This document shows, piece by piece, positions 1 through 6,868 of a stretch of DNA of 7,558 nucleotides. Within the stretch, counting starts at the first letter, position 1. Every line of letters starts with the position of its first letter. The translations under genes were made by a program, and so were the position numbers. The notes under the pieces are model-generated. The model was not told the origin of the DNA. It was given only the letters and a program-made list of their open reading frames with translations, and searched no databases. The DNA comes from Deltaproteobacteria bacterium GWA2_55_10. Lineage in GTDB: Bacteria > Desulfobacterota > GWC2-55-46. The stretch lies in contig MGPL01000076.1 of NCBI GenBank assembly GCA_001797415.1, positions 1-7,558 of the forward strand. Direction: 5' to 3'.

Positions 1-35
1 CTGACAGGTTCTCAAAGAATTTCCCAATAATATCA

Positions 36-70
36 GAAAGGGCAGGCCTTGCGGCCTGCCCTTTCTTTTT
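36..70 (+). terminator. Rho-independent terminator of an upstream gene
   Basis: A perfect 13-bp inverted repeat (36-48 with 53-65) closes a TTGC tetraloop and is followed directly by five T residues (66-70), with a second T run at 74-78. This is a textbook intrinsic terminator reading on the + strand. The gene it ends lies almost wholly outside the window. The first 30 nt are AT-richer than the genes here and contain stop codons in two frames (2-4 and 28-30), so I cannot tell which frame the upstream gene used. Confidence 0.9.
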
Positions 71-79
71 GCCTTTTTC

Positions 80-108
80 TTGTAAATATACCTGAGAGCG
101 GTTAAAAT
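80..108 (+). promoter_or_regulatory. Sigma70-like promoter for the thioredoxin lipoprotein gene
   Basis: TTGTAA (80-85, 4 of 6 to TTGACA) and TAAAAT (103-108, 5 of 6 to TATAAT) are separated by exactly 17 nt. The pair lies just after the upstream terminator and 25 nt before the chosen ATG. Transcription would start near 115, leaving a leader of about 20 nt that contains the ribosome binding site. Placement and spacing are seen directly; activity is inferred. Confidence 0.6.
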
Positions 109-133
109 ACCGGAAAAGAACGGGGATTTGAAA

Positions 134-715
134 ATGTCGCTTTCAACGGGCCTTCGCGGCCTTTTTACACCTTTCCTGTTTATTGCCGCTGTATTCTTTC
201 TGAGCGCATGCAGTAAAGAGGAGAAAAAAGAGGCGGCGCCCGCCGCGCCGCGGCCTGCTGCCGAGTCTGCCCCTGCCGTTCCGGTAAAGGCCCCCGGTTT
301 CAGGATAAAGACCTTTGACGGGAAAGACTTGAGCCTCGATGATATGAAGGGCTCTCTCGTCGTCGTCAACTTCTTCGCCAGCTGGTGCGGCCCGTGCAGG
401 ATGGAGGCCCCGGAATTCGAGAGCGCCTGGTCCGAGTTTAAAAACGACGGCGTGAAGTTCGTCGGAATAGCGGTCGACGACACGGAGGCGAACGCCAGGA
501 TGTTCGTAAGGAAGTTCGGCCTGACATTCCCCACCGGCTTTGACGCGACCGGGCAGATAATGCGCGACTACCAGATAAACTTCATGCCCCGTACCTACTT
601 CATCGGCAAGGACGGCATGCTGCTCTACGCGCACCACGGCATGATAAGCGAAGAGCAGCTACTGCTTGCGATAACCGAACTCAAAAAAGAACAGCAGACC
701 TGCAAGACCTGTTAG
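134..715 (+). CDS. TlpA/ResA-type thioredoxin-fold lipoprotein
   Basis: This is a 193-residue envelope thiol-disulfide oxidoreductase of the TlpA/ResA group. These proteins usually keep periplasmic cysteines reduced, for example during cytochrome c maturation; its actual partner is not visible here. A hydrophobic signal segment (about 10-25) ends in the lipobox LSAC (23-26), so Cys26 should be lipidated. Ser27 at +2 would favour the outer membrane under the E. coli rule. An Ala/Pro/Glu-rich tether (about 28-54) precedes the thioredoxin domain (about 53-187), which has the active site WCGPC (84-88) and the cis-proline in FMPRTYF (Pro152). ATG at 134 is preferred over an in-frame TTG at 128 because GGGGA (122-126) is 7 nt from the ATG and only 1 nt from the TTG. 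The last four residues are CKTC, an extra cysteine pair that is unusual for the family. The next gene starts 74 nt downstream. Confidence 0.93.
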   Translation: MSLSTGLRGLFTPFLFIAAVFFLSACSKEEKKEAAPAAPRPAAESAPAVPVKAPGFRIKTFDGKDLSLDDMKGSLVVVNFFASWCGPCRMEAPEFESAWSEFKNDGVKFVGIAVDDTEANARMFVRKFGLTFPTGFDATGQIMRDYQINFMPRTYFIGKDGMLLYAHHGMISEEQLLLAITELKKEQQTCKTC

Positions 716-789
716 GGCCTTGGACGCCGGTTGCGCCCCGGCCCCGGTGCTGATAGACTCGTTTTATAACCAGATGGAACGAGGTGCCG

Positions 790-2517
790 ATGGCTCTCAG
801 GCTCTCCCCAGGCGCGATCACCGTTCTCGAAAGGCGATACCTCAAAAAAGACGAATCGGGCAGGGTTGTCGAGACCCCGGAGGAGATGTTCCGCAGGGTA
901 GCGGCCAATGTCGCCCAGGCCGAGTCCCTCTTCGGCTCTCCGGGCGCGGTAAAGGGGCTTGAGGAAGAGTTCTTTCGCGTAATGTCGTCTTTAGAGTTCC
1001 TGCCCAACTCACCAACCCTCATGAACGCCGGCAGGCGGCTCCAGCAGCTTGCCGCCTGTTTTGTCCTTCCGGTAGAAGATTCCCTTGATTCCATATTCAC
1101 ATCCGTAAAGAACACCGCGCTCATCCACCAGTCCGGCGGCGGCACCGGCTTTTCATTTTCAAGGCTCAGGCCCTCGGATGACATCGTAAGCTCGACCGGC
1201 GGCTCTGCAAGCGGCCCGGTCTCCTTCATGCGCGTCTTCAATTCGACCACAGAGGCCATAAAGCAGGGCGGCGCCAGGAGGGGCGCAAACATGGGCGTCC
1301 TCAGAGTCGACCACCCTGACATACTGCAGTTCATAACGGTCAAGGAAGACCCGGCTGAGTTCACGAATTTCAATCTGTCGGTGGCTGTTACTGATCCGTT
1401 CATGAAGGCCCTGGAAGAGGACGGCGAATACGCGCTCGTAAACCCGAGGACGGGGAGGGCTGCCGGACGGCTCAGGGCAAGGGAGGTATTCCGGGTCATA
1501 GCCGAGTGCGCGTGGAAGAGCGGCGAGCCGGGGTTGATCTTCATCGACAGGATAGAGAAGGCAAACCCGACGCCTCACCTCGGGCATTTCGAGGCGACCA
1601 ATCCCTGCGGCGAACAGCCGCTCTTGAGCTACGAGCCCTGCAACCTGGGGTCTATAAACGTCGGCAGGATGGTGAAGGAAAACGGCGGATGGTCGATGGA
1701 TTGGGAAAAGCTCGGCAGCGCCGTCGCCCTGGCCGTCCGGTTCCTCGACAATGTCATAGAGATGAGCAAGTACCCGACCGCCGAGATAGACGCGATGGCA
1801 AAGGGCAACAGGAAGACAGGCCTGGGTGTCATGGGCTTCGCGGACCTGCTGGTGCGCCTCAGGATGAGGTACGGTAGCGATGAAAGCAACCGGTTTGCCG
1901 GGGAGCTCATGCGGTTCATAAGCGAAAAGGCGTGGGAGACCTCCCGGCTGCTGGCAACAGAGCGAGGCCCCTTCCCCAACATAAGGGGGAGCGTATTCGA
2001 CGCTCCGGGCGCTTTGCCGGTGAGGAACGCCACGGTCACCACCATAGCGCCTACGGGAACGCTGAGCATCATAGCCGGATGCTCCTCGGGTATAGAGCCG
2101 TTCTTTTCCTTGAGCTACGTAAGGCAGGTATTGAACGGCGTGCAGATCCCCGAGGTGAACCCGCTTGTCGCCGAGGTCTCAAAGGAAGAGGGTTTTTACA
2201 ACGAAAGCCTCATAGAGCACATATCAAGGGGCGGTGACATAAAGGACAGGGACGAGGTGCCGGAGCATATAAAGGATGTGTTCGTTACCGCTTACGAGAT
2301 ATTGCCGGAGGACCATATAAAGATGCAGGCCGCCTTTCAGAAATATACCGATAACGCGGTATCGAAGACCATAAACCTTCCGCCCGAGGCGACTGTCGAA
2401 GAGGTAAGGCAGGCATACATGGCCGCGTGGAGGCTCGGCTGCAAGGGAATAACCGTCTACAGGTCGGGAACAAGGGCCGAGCAGGTGCTGCAGTGCAAAA
2501 GCCCTCTCTACTGCTGA
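790..2517 (+). CDS. nrdJ: Adenosylcobalamin-dependent (class II) ribonucleotide reductase
   Basis: This is a 575-residue cytosolic enzyme that reduces ribonucleotides to deoxyribonucleotides, using a thiyl radical generated from coenzyme B12. The active-site signature NPCGEQPLL gives Asn271, Cys273 (the radical cysteine) and Glu275. Cys90 (in LAACFVLP) and Cys284 (in YEPCNLGS) are the expected redox pair. The 11-residue step from 273 to 284 agrees with my recollection of the Thermotoga enzyme. The motifs PTGTLSIIAGCSSGIEPFF and GCKGITVYRSGT are also typical. No ATP-cone is present at the N-terminus. The C-terminus stops soon after the barrel with Cys569 and Cys575 (CX5C), which can serve as the swinging dithiol reduced by thioredoxin; the longer zinc-binding TSCPD tail of many NrdJ proteins is absent. 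ATG at 790 is preferred over GTG at 784 because GAGG (781-784) sits 5 nt before it. I see no convincing promoter in the 74-nt gap upstream, so read-through from the preceding gene is possible. Confidence 0.95.
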   Translation: MALRLSPGAITVLERRYLKKDESGRVVETPEEMFRRVAANVAQAESLFGSPGAVKGLEEEFFRVMSSLEFLPNSPTLMNAGRRLQQLAACFVLPVEDSLDSIFTSVKNTALIHQSGGGTGFSFSRLRPSDDIVSSTGGSASGPVSFMRVFNSTTEAIKQGGARRGANMGVLRVDHPDILQFITVKEDPAEFTNFNLSVAVTDPFMKALEEDGEYALVNPRTGRAAGRLRAREVFRVIAECAWKSGEPGLIFIDRIEKANPTPHLGHFEATNPCGEQPLLSYEPCNLGSINVGRMVKENGGWSMDWEKLGSAVALAVRFLDNVIEMSKYPTAEIDAMAKGNRKTGLGVMGFADLLVRLRMRYGSDESNRFAGELMRFISEKAWETSRLLATERGPFPNIRGSVFDAPGALPVRNATVTTIAPTGTLSIIAGCSSGIEPFFSLSYVRQVLNGVQIPEVNPLVAEVSKEEGFYNESLIEHISRGGDIKDRDEVPEHIKDVFVTAYEILPEDHIKMQAAFQKYTDNAVSKTINLPPEATVEEVRQAYMAAWRLGCKGITVYRSGTRAEQVLQCKSPLYC

Positions 2518-2525
2518 TTAAATGA

Positions 2526-2554
2526 TGGACAATGGAGAGTAAATCTGTTAAAAA
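2526..2554 (+). promoter_or_regulatory. Weak candidate promoter for rpe
   Basis: TGGACA (2526-2531, 5 of 6) and TAAAAA (2549-2554, 4 of 6) are 17 nt apart in the short AT-rich gap between nrdJ and rpe. Transcription would start near 2561. AT-rich gaps produce such matches by chance, so this is only a candidate. It matters because a start near 2561 would remove most of the 5' arm of the hairpin that can cover the rpe start. Confidence 0.3.
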
Positions 2555-2590
2555 TTGAGCCTCAATTCATCCGTATTCGAGGCGGCTCAA
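2555..2590 (+). promoter_or_regulatory. Inverted repeat covering the rpe ribosome binding site and start
   Basis: TTGAGCCTC (2555-2563) can pair in two ways with the region before rpe. GCCTC pairs with GAGGC (2579-2583), which contains the GAGG Shine-Dalgarno, and TTGA then pairs with TCAA (2587-2590) across a 3-nt bulge. Alternatively, TTGAGCC pairs uninterrupted with GGCTCAA (2584-2590). Either form hides the binding site or the A of the start codon. The complementarity is seen directly; a translational role is inferred. Confidence 0.4.
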
Positions 2591-3252
2591 TGAAGATTTC
2601 CCCATCGATACTTTCAGCTGATTTCACCATTCTCGGCCTTGAGCTCAAGGCCTTGGAAGATGGCGGGGCCGACTACGTCCATGTCGATGTAATGGACGGC
2701 AGGTTCGTGCCGAACATAACCATAGGGCCCTTTGTCGTAGAGGCCATAAGAAGGGGGACCGGATTACCCCTTGACGTGCACCTCATGATCGAGGAGCCTG
2801 AGAGATATATTGACGAGTTCGCCAGGGCAGGAAGTTCCATCATCACGGTCCATGTCGAGGCTACCAGGCACCTGCACAAGACGGTGCAGGCAATAAAGGG
2901 GCACGGACTCAAGGCAGGCGTATCGCTCAACCCGGGCACGCCCGCGAGCGCCCTGGAGGCCATAATGGACGACGCGGACCTGATACTCGTAATGTCCGTC
3001 AACCCCGGCTTCAGCGGCCAGGGCTTTATCCCTTCGAGCCTCGCAAAGATAAGGACGGTGCGCGGGATGATAGCGGCCTCGGGCAGAAACATAGAACTCG
3101 AGGTGGACGGCGGAATAAAGGCCGGCAACATAGCAGAGGTCGCGTCCGCGGGGGCCGATGTCTTCGTATCGGGCTCCGGGATATTCTCCACCCCTGACTA
3201 CGGCGCTACGATAGGCGAGATGAAAAAGAGGCTCGCATCCGTAAAGGCATGA
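2590..3252 (+). CDS. rpe: Ribulose-phosphate 3-epimerase
   Basis: This is a 220-residue cytosolic TIM-barrel enzyme that interconverts D-ribulose 5-phosphate and D-xylulose 5-phosphate in the pentose phosphate pathway (and in the Calvin cycle where present). The family opening ISPSILSADF is intact. The four metal ligands are all present: His31 and Asp33 (in VHVDVMDG), His64 (in LDVHLMI) and Asp173 (in LEVDGGI). Asp33 and Asp173 are also the expected acid/base pair. The loop MSVNPGFSGQGF (135-146) and the phosphate-binding segment FVSGSGIF match the family, and the length is normal. ATG at 2590 follows GAGG (2579-2582) by 7 nt. Its neighbour nrdJ ends 72 nt upstream. Both genes relate to nucleotide supply (pentose phosphates and deoxynucleotides), but that link is only suggestive. 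Confidence 0.96.
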   Translation: MKISPSILSADFTILGLELKALEDGGADYVHVDVMDGRFVPNITIGPFVVEAIRRGTGLPLDVHLMIEEPERYIDEFARAGSSIITVHVEATRHLHKTVQAIKGHGLKAGVSLNPGTPASALEAIMDDADLILVMSVNPGFSGQGFIPSSLAKIRTVRGMIAASGRNIELEVDGGIKAGNIAEVASAGADVFVSGSGIFSTPDYGATIGEMKKRLASVKA

Positions 3253-3257
3253 AGGAA

Positions 3258-3282
3258 TGCCGCCCGGCGGCAAGCGATTTTT
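3258..3282 (+). terminator. Possible terminator after rpe
   Basis: TGCCG (3258-3262) pairs with CGGCA (3268-3272) around a 5-nt loop, and five T residues follow at 3278-3282. The stem starts 6 nt after the rpe stop codon. The short stem and the 5-nt gap before the T run make it weaker than the terminator at the left edge, but the position is right. Confidence 0.45.
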
Positions 3283-3291
3283 CCCCTGACC

Positions 3292-3300
3292 TGATATAAT
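3292..3300 (+). promoter_or_regulatory. Extended -10 promoter candidate
   Basis: TGATATAAT is a perfect extended -10 element (TGnTATAAT), but no recognisable -35 lies 16-18 nt upstream. If active, transcription would start near 3307 and give a leader of about 100 nt before the PAS gene. It is the weaker of the two candidates in this gap. Confidence 0.35.
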
Positions 3301-3353
3301 AAGCAATACCCATCCCGGACCCACTCTCCCTGATCCAGCCCGAAATCAAAAAA

Positions 3354-3384
3354 CCTTGATATTCAAGGCACTTTCCTGTATAAG
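3354..3384 (+). promoter_or_regulatory. Sigma70-like promoter with a palindrome over its -35, for the PAS/HD-GYP operon
   Basis: TTGATA (3356-3361, 5 of 6) and TATAAG (3379-3384, 5 of 6) are separated by 17 nt. The -35 box lies inside the palindrome CCTTGA-TAT-TCAAGG (3354-3368), two 6-bp arms around a 3-nt centre. Such a site could bind a dimeric regulator that blocks or recruits RNA polymerase. Transcription would start near 3391, leaving a very short leader before the ATG at 3406. The sequence match is direct; regulation is inferred. Confidence 0.5.
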
Positions 3385-3405
3385 GTACATATAATTCATA
3401 AGTAA

Positions 3406-4194
3406 ATGCAGATGCCTTTGAAAAATGTAAATCACATTTTCGGCAGGCTGAGCTTAACCGGCTTCATATTGGCGTTCCTCTTCTGGTTTATCGAGACCTT
3501 CGCGCACTACTTCTTCTTCGACCCGGCCAAAGACCTGCTTGAGAACCTCTTCCCTTCAGACCCCAACGAGTTCTGGATGAGGCTTGTTGCAATTTTGCTC
3601 ATCATTGGGTTCGGCTTTTATACCCAGAATATAATAACAAGATTGAGGACCACAAAGGAAGATCTCCTTCGGAGCGAGCGCCATTACAGGAGGGAAAAGG
3701 AGCTCGCCGAGACCTACTTCGAAATGGCGGGCGTCATATTCCTGGTATTGAAGCCCGACGGCACCGTGGCGAGCATCAACAAAAAGGGCTGCGAAGTGCT
3801 CGGGTGCGATGAGGGCAGGGTAAAAGGCATTAACTGGTTTGAAAACTATATCCCTGACGAGAAGAGGGAAGAGTCGAGGGAATGCTTCAGGGGCCTTTTC
3901 TCAGGTGAACGCGGCTTCGAGTATGCAGAGTGCGCCGTAATTACAAAGGGCGGCTCCGAGAGGGTCGTAGCCTGGCACAACGCACTGCTCAGGGACTCAT
4001 CAGGAAATATCGTCGCAGCCATAAGCTCGGGCGAGGACATAACCGACCGGAAGACAGCCGAGGAGGCGTTGAGGGAGCGGGTAGACGAGCTTGAGCGTTT
4101 CAGGAAGGCTACCGTCGAGCGGGAGTTCAGGATAAAGGAGCTCAAGGACCAGGTGGCAGCGCTTGAGAAATTGCTGGGCAGGAAGGCTTCCTAA
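3406..4194 (+). CDS. Membrane-anchored PAS-domain sensor protein without an output domain
   Basis: The 262-residue product has two predicted transmembrane helices (about 15-38 and 58-75) joined by a short loop with the sequence FPSDPNEFWMR. I recognise this N-terminal membrane module from other sensor proteins but know no name for it. One PAS domain follows (about 102-220), ending in the usual PAC strand ISSGEDITDRK. A C-terminal amphipathic helix (about 220-260, containing ELERFRKATVEREFR) resembles the signalling coiled coil that usually leads into a histidine kinase or second sensor. Here the protein stops, with no kinase, GGDEF, EAL or HD-GYP domain. The ligand of the PAS domain cannot be read from the sequence. 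The ATG at 3406 has almost no Shine-Dalgarno; ATG 3412 is no better, so the start is uncertain by a few residues. The HD-GYP gene begins 12 nt downstream in the same frame, so the two very likely form one operon and probably one pathway. Confidence 0.85.
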   Translation: MQMPLKNVNHIFGRLSLTGFILAFLFWFIETFAHYFFFDPAKDLLENLFPSDPNEFWMRLVAILLIIGFGFYTQNIITRLRTTKEDLLRSERHYRREKELAETYFEMAGVIFLVLKPDGTVASINKKGCEVLGCDEGRVKGINWFENYIPDEKREESRECFRGLFSGERGFEYAECAVITKGGSERVVAWHNALLRDSSGNIVAAISSGEDITDRKTAEEALRERVDELERFRKATVEREFRIKELKDQVAALEKLLGRKAS

Positions 4195-4198
4195 GGAG
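4193..4198 (+). promoter_or_regulatory. Strong ribosome binding site of the HD-GYP gene, overlapping the upstream stop codon
   Basis: AAGGAG shares its first two bases with the TAA stop (4192-4194) of the PAS gene and lies 8 nt before the ATG at 4207. It is the best Shine-Dalgarno in the window and supports independent initiation of the downstream gene, possibly helped by ribosomes ending on the PAS gene. Confidence 0.85.
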
Positions 4199-4206
4199 AA
4201 GGGCTG

Positions 4207-6843
4207 ATGGACAACCTTGCGCGCAAGGACGGGCTCCTTGCCGAGATAGAGAGGCTTAAGGAAGAGCTCGCAAAGGCCAGGGAGAGGGAGCGGGAATTCG
4301 AGAAGACCCGCAGGGCCATGCTCTATCTCCTCGAGGACAACAACGCCTATGCCGAAGGGCTACTGATATCGAAGCAGGAATGGGAGGCGACATTCGACAG
4401 CATCCTCGACCCCATATTCATACACGATGGCGAGATGAAGATATTGAAGTGCAACCGGGCCTATCAGGCGGTCTCGGGCCTGCATTTCAAAGAGATAATC
4501 GGCAAGCCGTATTACGAGGTATTCCCCGGGATGAGCGGGCCGTTCAGGACCTGCGTGGAAAAGGTGGCAGGAATATTGCCGGCCTTCGGGACTGAGGAAG
4601 TCGCGATACCGGAGATGGACCGGGTCTACAAGGTGAACTTCTACCCTATAAGCGGCGGGAATGCCACCTCCATACATGTCATGAAGGACATAACAGAGGA
4701 GAAGAGGAACGCGGAGAGGGAGAGGGCGCTCTTCGATTTCTCCCAGGGCATGACCGAGCTGGACCTCGAATTCAGGCTCAAGAGGATCTGCGAGACCGCC
4801 GTAAGGTTCGGTTTCAGGATGGCATGGATAGGGCTGCTGGAACATGACCCCATGAAAGTGATCCCGAAGGCCCAGGCTGGCTTTGATCAGTCCCTCGCGC
4901 CCATAAAGGCAGCCTTTGACGGAGATCGGCATGCAGATAACCAGGTCAGCATGGCGTTAAACAGCTTGAAGCCTGCAACGCTCAACAACATATCCGGAGA
5001 AGAAAGGTCCGCCTGGGGTCAGGAGGCGTTCAGGCGCGGGTGCAGGTCGTCCGCCGCTTTGCCGGTTATCGAGGCAGGCAAGCCGATTGGTGTCCTGAGA
5101 GTCTACAGCACAAAAAACGAGTTCCCGGAAAAGGAGGTCCCGTTCCTCCAGACCTTTGCGAACCAGACGGCCGTCTATATCAGGAACGCGAGGCTTTTCA
5201 GCAAGGTAAAGGAGACTTCGCAGAGGATGAAGGAGGAGATGGAAATTTCCAAGCACCTCCTGGCCATCTCATTTGCGACCGCCCATACTACCGACATCGA
5301 CAAGTTGATGGAACATGTGGTCGGCAGCCTCGGCAAGATAATGGAAACGGATTCCTGCCTCTCCTTTATCTGGGACAGGGAACGCAAGTCGTTTCAGCCG
5401 TCGATGCAAAAGGGGCTTGCGCCCGAGGCGGCGCCTGTGTTCAGCATAAGCTCCTTGAAGCCGGGAGAGCCGTTCATAAAAAAGGCTCTCCATGAGAGAG
5501 CCCCGGCGCTCATCAGGGCCGCGGATGACCCGGCTGTCCGCAAGGCCTTTGAATGGATACCCGGCCTTGATACTCTGATACTTATCCCGCTCATAAGAAA
5601 AGACGAGTGGCTCGGCCTCCTGTTCTGCGTCTACACGGGGAGCAGGCAGAAGTACGAGCACGGCATGACTGAAAGGGACGCCGAAGTGCTCGGCGGCATC
5701 TCGTACCAGGTCTCCACGGCCCTCGACGAGGCCAGGCTCTACCAGGAATCCATCGACAAGACGCTGGACCTTTCAAGGAAGGTAGAGACCATAAAGACCA
5801 TGAACGAGATAGACAAGTCCATCCTTTCGACGCTTGAGTCCAAGGAGATACTCGAGATAGCCGCGAGGATGGTCTCGAGGGTGGTCCCCTGCGACAGGGC
5901 GACCGTCGCCCTTGTAGACCGCGAGAAAGGCGGGTTCATCTATGAAGCCGGTTTCGGCATCTCTATCGAAAAAGGCTCTTTGGTCGAGTTTTCCGAAACG
6001 ACCACGACCGAGCTGCTTAAGACAGGCAGGCCCCAGTTCGTGCCTGACCTGTCCGAGTGCGACCGCCTGCCTTTTGAAGAAAGCCTTTTCAAGCAGGGCT
6101 TCCTTTCGCATCTGAGGGTGCCTCTTGCCGTGAGGAGGGAGGTCATAGGAGTGCTTTCAGTGGGGGCCAAGAGGAAGGCCGCGTTCACCTCTGACGACCT
6201 CTCGGTAATAGAAAAACTGGCATACCAGATAGGCGTCGCGCTCGAGAACGCGAGGCTGGTGAGCGACCTGGGAGAGCTCTTCCTGGGCACCGTGAGGACG
6301 CTCTCGGAAGCCATCGACGCCAAGAGCCCGTGGACCAAAGGACATTCGGACAGGGTCACGAAATACGCCATGGACATCGGCAGACGCATGGGGTTCACCG
6401 AAGAGGAGCTTAACGTCCTCGAGCTTGCCGGCCGCCTGCACGACATCGGCAAGCTCGGCACATATGAGGCCATACTCGACAAGCCGGGCAAACTCACCGA
6501 AGAAGAGTTCAATATGATAAAGAAGCACCCGCAGAAGGGCGCTGACATACTCGCGCCCATAAGACAGCTCCAGCGCATAGTGCCAGCCATAAGGCACCAC
6601 CACGAGAACTTCGATGGCTCGGGTTATCCTGAAGGGCTCAAGGGCGGCGACATACCGCTGATGGCGCGCATACTGGCCGTTGCCGATACCGTGGACGCGA
6701 TGAGCGCGGACAGGCCCTACAGGCAGGGCAAGCCCCTTGAGGCTATCGTAGCCGAGCTGAAACGTTGCTCCGGCACCCAGTTCGACCCCGATGTGGTCGA
6801 GGCCTTCCTCGATACGGTCGAAAGGGATGGCACGGTCCTGTAG
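4207..6843 (+). CDS. PAS-GAF-GAF-GAF-HD-GYP protein, predicted cyclic-di-GMP phosphodiesterase
   Basis: This 878-residue soluble protein should hydrolyse the second messenger cyclic-di-GMP in response to signals read by its sensor domains. Domain order: a charged N-terminal coiled coil (about 5-45); PAS (about 57-165, ending in VMKDITEEKR); GAF1 (about 176-330, with the MAWIGLLE and RSSAALPV motifs of the GAF_2 type); GAF2 (about 348-510); GAF3 (about 533-685); and HD-GYP (about 690-870). The HD-GYP metal site looks complete: His713, His745-Asp746 with Lys749 (HDIGK), His774, His798-His799, the GYP motif at 806-808 and Asp827. It should therefore be catalytic. No transmembrane segment is visible. 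An HD-GYP domain can also degrade cyclic GMP-AMP in some Geobacter-type bacteria, which sequence alone cannot exclude. The gene lies 12 nt behind and in frame with the membrane PAS gene, and its N-terminal coiled coil could dock on that protein's C-terminal coil. Confidence 0.93.
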   Translation: MDNLARKDGLLAEIERLKEELAKAREREREFEKTRRAMLYLLEDNNAYAEGLLISKQEWEATFDSILDPIFIHDGEMKILKCNRAYQAVSGLHFKEIIGKPYYEVFPGMSGPFRTCVEKVAGILPAFGTEEVAIPEMDRVYKVNFYPISGGNATSIHVMKDITEEKRNAERERALFDFSQGMTELDLEFRLKRICETAVRFGFRMAWIGLLEHDPMKVIPKAQAGFDQSLAPIKAAFDGDRHADNQVSMALNSLKPATLNNISGEERSAWGQEAFRRGCRSSAALPVIEAGKPIGVLRVYSTKNEFPEKEVPFLQTFANQTAVYIRNARLFSKVKETSQRMKEEMEISKHLLAISFATAHTTDIDKLMEHVVGSLGKIMETDSCLSFIWDRERKSFQPSMQKGLAPEAAPVFSISSLKPGEPFIKKALHERAPALIRAADDPAVRKAFEWIPGLDTLILIPLIRKDEWLGLLFCVYTGSRQKYEHGMTERDAEVLGGISYQVSTALDEARLYQESIDKTLDLSRKVETIKTMNEIDKSILSTLESKEILEIAARMVSRVVPCDRATVALVDREKGGFIYEAGFGISIEKGSLVEFSETTTTELLKTGRPQFVPDLSECDRLPFEESLFKQGFLSHLRVPLAVRREVIGVLSVGAKRKAAFTSDDLSVIEKLAYQIGVALENARLVSDLGELFLGTVRTLSEAIDAKSPWTKGHSDRVTKYAMDIGRRMGFTEEELNVLELAGRLHDIGKLGTYEAILDKPGKLTEEEFNMIKKHPQKGADILAPIRQLQRIVPAIRHHHENFDGSGYPEGLKGGDIPLMARILAVADTVDAMSADRPYRQGKPLEAIVAELKRCSGTQFDPDVVEAFLDTVERDGTVL

Positions 6844-6868
6844 CAGCCTGCCAGGTCAAAAGAACTGC

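Noticed and set aside
1..30. Possible C-terminal tail of an upstream gene in frame 1, ending at TAA 28-30
   Set aside because: Nine codons are too few to identify anything. The stretch is AT-richer than the coding DNA here, and another stop at 2-4 is equally possible.
726..742. Small GC hairpin (GCCGG / CCGGC) between the thioredoxin gene and nrdJ
   Set aside because: The stem is only 5 bp in very GC-rich DNA with no T run after it, so it is not a credible terminator or regulatory element.
681..1544. Long minus-strand open frame (287 codons) opposite nrdJ
   Set aside because: It lies antisense to the well-supported nrdJ, has a Ser/Arg-rich composition typical of antisense shadow frames in GC-rich DNA, and shows no family motif.
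5940..6590. Minus-strand open frame (216 codons) opposite the HD-GYP gene
   Set aside because: The plus strand here encodes GAF3 and the HDIGK motif. The antisense product is low-complexity and rich in Ser and Leu, with no recognisable domain.
3406..6843. The PAS/HD-GYP pair as part of a defence or toxin system
   Set aside because: All domains are standard signalling modules with intact c-di-GMP phosphodiesterase residues, and no effector, nuclease or mobile element lies beside them.
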